Shown here piece by piece: positions 1 through 5,275 of a stretch of 7,975 nt of DNA (position 1 is its first letter; every line of letters begins with the position of its first letter). Source of the stretch: Weeksellaceae bacterium. Lineage in GTDB: Bacteria > Bacteroidota > Bacteroidia > Flavobacteriales > Weeksellaceae. The notes under the pieces were generated by a model. That model ran no database searches and was not told where the DNA came from. It saw only the letters and a program-made list of their open reading frames with translations. The position numbers were made by a program, and so were the translations under genes. The stretch is from positions 1-7,975 of the forward strand of contig JAQVDG010000083.1 in the NCBI GenBank assembly GCA_028698395.1, read 5' to 3'.

Positions 1-63
1 CTTTGAAAGTTTGACAGCGAAAGTCATACTTCCTTTTCGCTTTAACTCGATTTTTTTTATCAT
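1..63 (-). CDS. Start of an unidentified gene, cut by the window edge
   Basis: An ATG at 63-61 opens a frame that stays open for 21 codons to the window edge. The translation begins MIKKIELKRKGSM and continues TFAVKLSK, lysine-rich, with no recognisable motif in so short a piece. I choose this start because it lies about 57 nt past the end of the 120-305 repeat, much as recQ lies about 40 nt past the middle repeat and the endonuclease gene about 100 nt past the right-hand repeat. It would be the first gene of a third block in the same orientation. A chance open frame of this length is quite possible, so the call rests mainly on context. Confidence 0.4.
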   Translation of the reverse strand, partial: MIKKIELKRKGSMTFAVKLSK

Positions 64-92
64 TTAAATGCATTAATTTCCGTAAGAAAAAA

Positions 93-104
93 CCAAACGT
101 TTGG
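93..104. repeat. 12-bp perfect palindrome CCAAACGTTTGG
   Basis: CCAAACGTTTGG is a perfect self-complementary dodecamer, about 30 nt upstream of the putative start codon at 63-61. Its size and position would suit an operator for a dimeric regulator of that gene. There is no second copy in the window and no regulator gene nearby, so function is speculative and chance is a real alternative. Confidence 0.2.
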
Positions 105-176
105 AATAAAATTTTGTACAACGTTTTGGGGCTTTGCGAAGGAGCGGATTAGAAAGGCTGAACTTTCAACTTTGCA

Positions 177-184
177 CAAACGTA
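177..184 (-). promoter_or_regulatory. Candidate -7 box TACGTTTG
   Basis: On the minus strand this reads TACGTTTG, a full match to the Bacteroidota -7 consensus TAnnTTTG. It lies in the loop of the repeat and faces the partial gene at 63-1. I see no clear -33 TTG about 19-21 nt upstream. Support comes mainly from a TAnnTTTG box at the corresponding place in the other two repeats. Confidence 0.3.
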
Positions 185-245
185 GCAAAACCATTTTTTC
201 TATTTGCTAATTTACAGTTTAAAAGCAAATAAAAAATGGTTTTGC
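185..245. repeat. Nested 21-bp palindrome inside repeat copy 1
   Basis: GCAAAACCATTTTTT followed by CTATTTGC (185-207) and GCAAATAAAAAATGG then TTTTGC (225-245) are inverted repeats that pair fully apart from a 2-nt bulge in the left arm. The loop is about 17 nt. The other two repeats lack this hairpin at this position. It may be a small palindromic insertion or simply the variable loop structure of this copy. There is no T-run after the stem in the direction of transcription, so it is not a typical intrinsic terminator. Confidence 0.6.
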
Positions 246-323
246 GGATTAAATGCACTAACCTTGAATTAAACACTTAACCCGCTCTTTTGCAAAACCC
301 TTGTTAGTGGCAGGTTTTCTCTT

Positions 324-1475
324 TTAGCTAAAAAGAGAAGGTTGATTTTGTTCAGATTTTCCTTTTAATTGATAGAGGTTTTTCCCTTTTTCTTTAATAA
401 CTTCTACAAAATCAATTTTTTTCAATTGAGTTGTTAATTTCTGTGTACTCCAATCTAAATTAAGCTTTTTAATTATTTCTTTTGATGAGAGTGGTCTTCC
501 GTTGAAAATAGTTTTAAGCTCTGTCTCAAACGAGTTTGTGAAAGTCGGTTCATTAACCAATAAGTTTGATTCGTTTATATCAGTTGGGTAATCAATATTT
601 ACCCGATTTCCATTAAAATCAACTCTAATAGCTCCTTTTTGAATCAGAATATTATTAGCATTTTTTTCGTTATTTTCTGGTTGTCGAACATAAATTTTTC
701 TTCCTTTTCTTAAACCATCAATTACCCCTGACCAGGTGCCACCTTTTTCTGAGGATTCTGCTACATAAATTTCATTTGCCAATCCGTAAATTATAGGATT
801 TCTTGCCATTGCTAATCCTGTTGACCAACCAGCTTTAGGATGAAAGGTGCTTAAAACCAATACATCTCCATCTATAATTTGTTTATAGTAATTTTTAAAT
901 CCCGAAGTAAAGGTCATTATGCCTTGAGGAAGAACGATAATACTTTGACCTTTATATTTTATGGCTGAATCCAAAGCCTGTTTGTCAACTCCTTTGGCAA
1001 AACCACTCACAATTACTTTATAATCTTTACTTGCATTTTTTGCAATATTGTCTGTGAAATTTAATGCAATTTCAGATGCAGCTCTTGAACCAACTATAGC
1101 AACAGATTGCTCTTGCATTATTTTTTTATTTCCCTTGATATATAAAACAGGTGGAGAATAAGTGGCTTTTAAGTTCGTTTTTAATGTTTTTGAATATTCA
1201 GGGGAAGTAATGGGGATAATTTCAAAACCTTGGTTTTGCATTTGCTCGGCTAAAAAAGCATTATTAGGCAATTCTGATTTAGCTTGTCTTAAATCTGTGA
1301 TTTGTTTTTCGTCTAATTGGTAAACAGAACTCCAAATATTTTCTGATAATTCAAAAAAATCGACAATAGAAATCTGGTTCTCGTGAAAGAACTTTATTAT
1401 GAGGTTATTGATTTTTAAACTTCCCCATTTTGGCAAATGTGCCAATGCAATCCAATAGGCTGTTTCGTCTGTCAT
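324..1475 (-). CDS. DprA/Smf-like DNA-processing protein
   Basis: This is a 383-residue DprA/Smf-family protein. Canonical DprA binds single-stranded DNA and loads RecA during transformation. Family motifs are clear: PPVLYIKGN (108-116), the Rossmann phosphate-binding segment VAIVGSRAAS (125-134), IVSGFAKGVD (155-164), IIVLPQGI (179-186), and the stretch from FHPKAGWSTG through ARNPIIYGLANEIYVAES to GGTW (211-248). The C-terminal segment (about 317-370) looks like the DprA winged helix. Divergences: the usual GIDxxAH is GVDKQALD, and the usual SEYPPG-type segment reads STFHPKAG. I start at ATG 1475 because it overlaps the TGA of the upstream gene (ATGA), giving translational coupling; an in-frame TTG at 1502 would add nine residues of low-complexity NKNKK type. 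It is the last gene of the RecQ-PRTase operon, so a dedicated role there is more likely than housekeeping competence. The family call is firm, the biological role inferred. Confidence 0.88.
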   Translation of the reverse strand: MTDETAYWIALAHLPKWGSLKINNLIIKFFHENQISIVDFFELSENIWSSVYQLDEKQITDLRQAKSELPNNAFLAEQMQNQGFEIIPITSPEYSKTLKTNLKATYSPPVLYIKGNKKIMQEQSVAIVGSRAASEIALNFTDNIAKNASKDYKVIVSGFAKGVDKQALDSAIKYKGQSIIVLPQGIMTFTSGFKNYYKQIIDGDVLVLSTFHPKAGWSTGLAMARNPIIYGLANEIYVAESSEKGGTWSGVIDGLRKGRKIYVRQPENNEKNANNILIQKGAIRVDFNGNRVNIDYPTDINESNLLVNEPTFTNSFETELKTIFNGRPLSSKEIIKKLNLDWSTQKLTTQLKKIDFVEVIKEKGKNLYQLKGKSEQNQPSLFS

Positions 1476-3070
1476 CTTTTTGTTCTTGTTTTGGTTACAC
1501 AAAGAGCTTTAATAGAATTAATTCCACCTTCATTTTTTAGCTTTTTAGCTATTATATTGAGTGTATCTCCTGACCTAAACAAATCATCAAACAATAAAAT
1601 ATTTTTGTTTCTATATCTATCATCTTTAATAGAAATAGCTCTTTCTAATACTAAATTTCTGTCGTCTGATTCTGTTAAAGACTTAATCTGTTCAGTCGGT
1701 AGTTTACTGACATAGTTTATATCTAATTTAATGTCAGTTAATTCGCTTATTCTTTTTGCTAATTCATAAACAGGTTGAAATGGTCTGTTTAAATTTGAAG
1801 GAGGAGAAGGAATTATAGCATCAATATCCGCAAATAAATTATTAATAGTATCAGCACACTTTACTGCAATTTTATCTATAACACTTTTATCAAAATTATA
1901 TTTAAGTTGGTAAAGCATTTCTCCCAAATCAGTTCTTAAAGTTTCAAAGCTGCCGTCAGCTTTTAATGTACTTTTTATTGTGTGAATTTCTAAAGCATAT
2001 CCGTCAAAATATTTTCCTTTGATTGGAATTAGGGATTTTAAATTGGACGACTTATTAATTTCTAAAGGTTTTTTTTGCTTTACTGAAAACAGGTTTTCAC
2101 AAGAAAATTCATAATTACCAACCAATAAAATATTATTTCCATTAAAGTCAGTATTATCAATGAAAAAATTAATGTCATTATTAATTTCTTTAATCATCGG
2201 GATTTCAAACAAATCAACTTCATTTAAATCGGTTAATCTAATTAGTTTAAAATCTGAGAAAGTATTATATGAATAAAATGGAATTATTAAAACATAAGTT
2301 TCATTTATTTCAATAGCATATTCTGGATGAAGCTGTTTTACAAAGTCGATTTTATAATCAATAAAGTGAGAAATCGGCTCCATATAATAAGAATCCATAC
2401 AACTAATTATTATAGAATTCTTTCTGCTTAATTTTTTATGAGTAATAGATAGTCTCTCTACTCCAAAACCCCTTTTTTCTTCTTTCGAATATATTAAAAA
2501 ACAGTTTCTGCCAATTTCTGTTAGAGTAAATACACACAGCCCTAAAAGTATTTCTGAATCCCAAAAATTAAGATTTGCTGCTAATGAATCTAAAGATGTA
2601 ACGTTATTTATCTCAATTGATGAATGTCGATTTTCACTGCTTAAACTGATAATAGTAATAGAAAAATAAATTACTTCATCTTTTATAACAATGTCATTGA
2701 TGTTTTTTGAAAGTGAAATAAAAGAATGTTGTTCTTGTATTGAATTATGAACTAATCCATTATTTAAAATTGGATTATTAAACTTTGTAATAGTAGAATT
2801 TGATAAATCAAAAGAATATAGAAAAGAATCCGCTTTTATATCATTGTAAAATATGTAAGTGTTATCACTAACATTTTCAAAAATTATATTTTGAGTTTCT
2901 TTGTCTAAAATCAATAGTTTAACCTGAAAATCTTTACCCCAGAAAACCGAACAATAGATATTTTCAAAATAAAACGAATCTTTATTACAAAACTTCTCTT
3001 GAAATTTTGCAGTAAGAATTATTTCATTGTATAATTCCGAAACTCTATGTGAACAACTTCTTTGTCTCAT
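1472..3070 (-). CDS. ComF-like phosphoribosyltransferase with large uncharacterised N-terminal region
   Basis: This 532-residue protein has two parts. Residues about 380-530 form a ComF-type type-I PRTase domain: LGEMLYQLKYNFDK (382-395) resembles the ComF LKY-G segment, IIPSPPSNLNRPF (419-431) the PVP..RRxRGFNQ segment, and ILLFDDLFRSGDT (491-503) is the PRPP-binding loop with the Asp-Asp pair at 495-496. Residues 1 to about 350 match no family I recognise. They are rich in short strand-like stretches alternating with turns (for example KLLILDKET, FLYSFDLSN, FKLIRLTDLN, ILLVGNYEF), suggesting a beta-propeller or beta-sandwich; that is inference. No signal peptide or membrane helix is apparent. 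The start ATG overlaps the previous stop by one base (TAATG), and the stop overlaps the DprA start (ATGA), so the three genes are probably translated together. The nucleotide substrate cannot be read from sequence, and the domain could bind rather than turn over PRPP. Confidence 0.8.
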   Translation of the reverse strand: MRQRSCSHRVSELYNEIILTAKFQEKFCNKDSFYFENIYCSVFWGKDFQVKLLILDKETQNIIFENVSDNTYIFYNDIKADSFLYSFDLSNSTITKFNNPILNNGLVHNSIQEQHSFISLSKNINDIVIKDEVIYFSITIISLSSENRHSSIEINNVTSLDSLAANLNFWDSEILLGLCVFTLTEIGRNCFLIYSKEEKRGFGVERLSITHKKLSRKNSIIISCMDSYYMEPISHFIDYKIDFVKQLHPEYAIEINETYVLIIPFYSYNTFSDFKLIRLTDLNEVDLFEIPMIKEINNDINFFIDNTDFNGNNILLVGNYEFSCENLFSVKQKKPLEINKSSNLKSLIPIKGKYFDGYALEIHTIKSTLKADGSFETLRTDLGEMLYQLKYNFDKSVIDKIAVKCADTINNLFADIDAIIPSPPSNLNRPFQPVYELAKRISELTDIKLDINYVSKLPTEQIKSLTESDDRNLVLERAISIKDDRYRNKNILLFDDLFRSGDTLNIIAKKLKNEGGINSIKALCVTKTRTKR

Positions 3071-4482
3071 TACACTATATCTCCACCAACTGTTCTTGCA
3101 ATTACAATTGGTGCTATTTTATATGCTCCAAAGTTAGTCAAAATTTTCCCAATCTCCTTTATGGTAGCCCCACTATCGAATATGTCATCAATTAGTAAAA
3201 TACTTTTTCCGTTTACTTCTTCGGGGTTTGTATATGAAAATGCTTCATTAACATTTTCTTTTTTTAGTACGGAGTTCTCAAATATTTTTTGCTCTTTGGT
3301 TTCTCTTATTTTATGTAGTTTATGAGAAATTTGAAAACCTAAAATCTTAGCAATGGTTGTAGCAAAGTTTTTTACCAAATCTCCAGATTTCGTTGATGGA
3401 ACGTACAAAACCAAATCAAATTTTTCTTGACCGAATTTCTTTCTAAATGCCTTTAAAGTGAGCTTGATTAAAAAATCGGGAAAATCTCCACCTTGCTCAT
3501 ATTTAGAACGATGAATAGCTGCTCCAACATTAGAAACTCCATAATATGAAGCGGCAACTCCATTGATTAAGTTTGAATATTTTGATTCAACTTCCAATTC
3601 AGGAAAATAAGTTTCTCTAAAGTTCTGTAGTTTGTCTCTCCATTCTTGCGTTGGGTTTACTTGTATTTTCTTTAATCCTGTATTGTCACAATTTTGAAAT
3701 GTATGTACTGAATCATCTCCCAGGTAATCACATAAAAATTTCATTCTCGAATCATTCGTTTCAACGTATTCAATCATTTTATCTAAATCTTTCGTTTTGG
3801 CTATTCGTATTTGGTTAAATGTTTCGGTACTTAACGAATTAGAGTTAGGAATAAACTCATATTTTTTACTTCTTCCTATCATTACCTCTCTTGCTATTCC
3901 TTGTTCAATTAGGTCTGATTTTATGATTCGAAACTGATTTTGTTTAAGATTAGTTCTTCTTATTATATCTCTTTCTCCAAGAAGGTCGGTTTTAATTACC
4001 GAAATCACTCTTTCATATTTTTTGATAGAAGGTCGTCCTCCTTCAATAAAGGCTTCAGGAAGTTTTCTGTCTTCGGGATTGTAAAAAAGTATGATATAAG
4101 CCGGCTTTCCGTCTCTACCTGCACGACCAATTTCTTGATAATAATGAATTGGAGATTGAGGGATTTGTGTATGGATGATAAATCTAATGTCTGGTTTGTC
4201 AATTCCCATTCCTAAGGCATTTGTAGAAATAATACATTTCCATTGATTAGCCATCAAACCACTTTCTATGGCAACTCTTGAATCAGCATCTAAACCAGCA
4301 TTATAACCAATTGATGAAATTTTAAGGTATTCAAACCATTTTGAATAAACTTCTGTATCCACTCTTGTTCCTGCATACAATATTCCTGAACCATCTATTT
4401 TTCCTATATTTTGCCCTAACCAAATTAATTTTTCATCCTCCGAGTTTACTTTAATCACAAATAGTCTGAAATTATCACGCAT
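3070..4482 (-). CDS. C-terminal part of RecQ helicase fused to a ComF-like phosphoribosyltransferase
   Basis: This 470-residue frame carries the second half of a RecQ helicase and a PRTase. Helicase motif IV is around GILYAGTR (33-40), motif V around STNALGMGIDKPDIRF (86-101), and motif VI is QEIGRAGRDGKPA (116-128) with the arginine finger. Residues 150-212 look like a winged helix (ERDIIRRTNLKQNQF, then IIKSDLIEQG). The RecQ zinc region follows near SRMKFLCDYLGDD and FQNCDNT, but aligned by eye to E. coli RecQ the four ligand positions read S245, F262, C265 and T268, so zinc binding is probably lost. A PRTase domain occupies about 355-470, with PRPP loop ILLIDDIFDSGAT (428-440), where an HRDC domain would lie in longer RecQ proteins. 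The ATG at 4482 is in the same frame as the N-terminal half, ten codons past a TGA, so it probably lies inside an originally single gene and is not a natural start. Reinitiation here is possible. Confidence 0.8.
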   Translation of the reverse strand: MRDNFRLFVIKVNSEDEKLIWLGQNIGKIDGSGILYAGTRVDTEVYSKWFEYLKISSIGYNAGLDADSRVAIESGLMANQWKCIISTNALGMGIDKPDIRFIIHTQIPQSPIHYYQEIGRAGRDGKPAYIILFYNPEDRKLPEAFIEGGRPSIKKYERVISVIKTDLLGERDIIRRTNLKQNQFRIIKSDLIEQGIAREVMIGRSKKYEFIPNSNSLSTETFNQIRIAKTKDLDKMIEYVETNDSRMKFLCDYLGDDSVHTFQNCDNTGLKKIQVNPTQEWRDKLQNFRETYFPELEVESKYSNLINGVAASYYGVSNVGAAIHRSKYEQGGDFPDFLIKLTLKAFRKKFGQEKFDLVLYVPSTKSGDLVKNFATTIAKILGFQISHKLHKIRETKEQKIFENSVLKKENVNEAFSYTNPEEVNGKSILLIDDIFDSGATIKEIGKILTNFGAYKIAPIVIARTVGGDIV

Positions 4483-4512
4483 TAAGTTTCCTCTGAGAAC
4501 CGAAATATTATT

Positions 4513-4515
4513 TCA
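4513..4515 (-). other. In-frame TGA splitting the RecQ-PRTase gene
   Basis: On the minus strand the codons read ACA GAA CAA ATT TGA AAT AAT ATT. The residues on both sides continue a RecQ helicase without gap or overlap. The window uses TGA as the normal terminator of the endonuclease gene (7089-7087) and the 532-residue PRTase gene (1474-1472), so a genome-wide reassignment of TGA is not indicated. Confidence 0.85.
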
Positions 4516-5085
4516 AATTTGTTCTGTTATGTCCTTTTCTACTCTTTTAGTGGCTGTTGCAGTTGTTGCTAAAACAGGTAAGTTTTTCGGTAAAAGTTTT
4601 ACAAGATTAATTATGCGTTTAAAAGCAGGTCTAAAATCGTGTCCCCAAACAGAAATACAGTGAGCCTCATCAACTACAACCATTGAAAGTTTCATTTGCC
4701 TTGTTGCTTCTATCCATTCACTATTTTCTTGACGTTCAGGTGCAATATATAATATCTTAATTTTTCCTTGTTTGGCAGAGTCAATAATTTGACTGTTTTG
4801 TTCAGGGGTTTGTTCGCTATTGATACATTCAGCAGAAATTCCAAGATATTTTAACTTCTTCACTTGGTCACGCATTAAAGCAATCAGAGGTGAAAAAATA
4901 ACCGTTGTTCCAGGAAATACAACAGCAGGAAATTGAAAACAAAGAGATTTACCAAATCCAGTTTTTTCAATAAGTAGAACTTTTTCGCCTTTCAAAATTT
5001 TTTCAATAGTTTCCCATTGTTCATCGTGAAATTTAGAGTGCTTGAATATTCTCTGTAAAATGGATTCTGCTTGTTCTCTGTTCAT
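4513..5085 (-). CDS. N-terminal RecA-like domain of a RecQ-family ATP-dependent DNA helicase
   Basis: This 190-residue frame holds the first RecA-like domain of a RecQ 3'-5' DNA helicase. Motif 0 is FHDEQWETI (19-27), Walker A is KTGFGKS (41-47, more often PTGGGKS), motif Ia is FSPLIALMRDQV (64-75), then YIAPER (113-118). Walker B is DEAH (139-142), followed by the RecQ-specific aromatic-rich loop CISVWGHDFRP (143-153), and motif III is LATTATAT (172-179). ATP binding and DNA-coupled hydrolysis residues therefore look intact. The frame ends at an internal TGA before motif IV, so this piece alone should not be an active helicase. The ATG at 5085 is about 40 nt past the repeat at 5127-5250, and this is the first gene of its operon. 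No SD-like sequence is obvious. Confidence 0.82.
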   Translation of the reverse strand: MNREQAESILQRIFKHSKFHDEQWETIEKILKGEKVLLIEKTGFGKSLCFQFPAVVFPGTTVIFSPLIALMRDQVKKLKYLGISAECINSEQTPEQNSQIIDSAKQGKIKILYIAPERQENSEWIEATRQMKLSMVVVDEAHCISVWGHDFRPAFKRIINLVKLLPKNLPVLATTATATKRVEKDITEQI

Positions 5086-5119
5086 TAGGTTGTGTTTTAG
5101 GTGCGTTGTGGTTTAAACT

Positions 5120-5129
5120 TGCCACTAAC
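5120..5129. repeat. Outer boundary box of the RecQ-PRTase-DprA block
   Basis: TGCCACTAAC here is the exact reverse complement of GTTAGTGGCA at 303-312 (11 of 12 bases when extended by two). The two boxes bound the gene block 324-5085 and lie at its two junctions with repeats. Within a single repeat the outer boxes do not match each other. Confidence 0.75.
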
Positions 5130-5250
5130 GGGTCGGGGCTTTGCGAGGGAGCGGATTTTATGCACTATCTTTGATACGAAGCCGAATGTTCAAATTTACG
5201 AAAAAGTTTCATACGAAGCACTTAACCCGCTCTCTTGCAAAACCCTTGTT
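5127..5250. repeat. attC-like imperfect inverted-repeat element, copy 2 (complete)
   Basis: This 124-bp element starts AACGGGTCGGGGCTTTGCG and ends CTTGCAAAACCCTTGTT. The left arm 5127-5157 pairs with the right arm 5224-5250: GCTTTGCGAGGGAGCGG against CCGCTCTCTTGCAAAAC, with a few mismatches and an asymmetric bulge of AAGGG-type bases next to the AAC/GTT ends. The loop (5158-5223) contains a 30-bp core at 5190-5219 matching 7931-7960 at 27 of 30 positions. The element fills nearly all the space between the methyltransferase stop and the recQ start. Length, long imperfect stem, GTT/AAC ends and position behind a stop codon all resemble integron attC sites, but the wider 7-bp attC boxes are not good consensus matches. 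Confidence 0.75.
5191..5198 (-). promoter_or_regulatory. Candidate -7 box TAAATTTG for the RecQ-PRTase-DprA operon
   Basis: TAAATTTG on the minus strand fully matches TAnnTTTG. It sits in the repeat loop about 106 nt upstream of the recQ ATG, and I find no other full match between the repeat and that start. A GCTTCG upstream puts TTC, not the expected TTG, near -33, so the match is partial. The box and flanks are conserved at 7932-7939. Confidence 0.35.
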
Positions 5251-5262
5251 ATGCACAGTGCC
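5248..5262. repeat. Outer boundary box of the R-M block
   Basis: GTTATGCACAGTGCC is the reverse complement, at 14 of 15 bases, of GGCATTGTGCATAAC at 7856-7870. The pair bounds the restriction-modification genes and lies at the block's two junctions with repeats. Confidence 0.75.
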
Positions 5263-5275
5263 TTTTTATGTCGGC

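Larger units (their letters stand above)
120..305. repeat. attC-like imperfect inverted-repeat element, copy 1 (enlarged loop)
   Basis: The left arm runs AAC GTTTTGGGGCTTTGCG to about 150, and the right arm 279-305 reads AACCCGCTC then TTTTGCAAAACCCTTGTT. When folded, GCTTTGCGAAGGAGCGG pairs with CCGCTC...TTTTGC with mismatches and an unequal internal bulge next to the AAC/GTT ends. The arms match those of the 5127-5250 element closely. This copy is about 60 bp longer because a separate palindrome (185-245) sits in the loop. It follows the DprA stop codon by about 19 nt on the minus strand. Bases outside the GTT at 303 (AGTGGCA) do not pair with those outside the AAC at 122; they match instead the far end of the RecQ-DprA gene block at 5120-5129. 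The layout resembles an integron attC site, but identity with attC is inference. Confidence 0.7.
3070..5085 (-). pseudogene. RecQ-PRTase fusion gene interrupted by one in-frame TGA
   Basis: The two helicase halves lie in one frame: 190 codons, a TGA at 4515-4513, ten sense codons (NNISVLRGNL), then the ATG at 4482 and 469 more codons. Together they make a 671-residue protein in the order RecA1, RecA2, winged helix, degenerate zinc region, PRTase. The ten intervening codons look like ordinary RecQ linker sequence between motif III and motif IV, so nothing is missing except one residue. No frameshift is needed. A single substitution explains the break, for example GGA (Gly) to TGA. A sequencing error, a true inactivating mutation, phase-variable or rare readthrough, or a functional split protein are all possible. 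The downstream genes remain intact and tightly overlapped, suggesting a recent event or an artefact. Confidence 0.7.

Noticed and set aside
185..245. Intrinsic terminator for the RecQ-PRTase-DprA operon
   Set aside because: The stem is AT-rich and is not followed by a T-run on the minus strand.
1476..1502. TTG at 1502 as the DprA start
   Set aside because: It would add nine residues rich in Asn and Lys and overlap the upstream gene by 31 nt, whereas ATG 1475 makes a clean 4-nt ATGA overlap like the R-M junction.
3940..4215. Short open frames inside the RecQ helicase region on both strands
   Set aside because: They lie entirely within conserved helicase sequence including motif VI, so they are chance frames.
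4513..4515. UGA read as glycine (genetic code 25) to rejoin the RecQ halves
   Set aside because: Gly would suit the position, but TGA ends the endonuclease and the 532-residue PRTase genes in this window, each in a natural ATGA overlap, and the sequence looks like Bacteroidota, which use the standard bacterial code.
324..5085. Ordinary competence locus (comF-dprA)
   Set aside because: Two PRTase copies, a RecQ fusion, overlapping genes and a flanking repeat array next to an R-M pair do not fit the usual housekeeping arrangement, although relatedness to competence proteins is clear.
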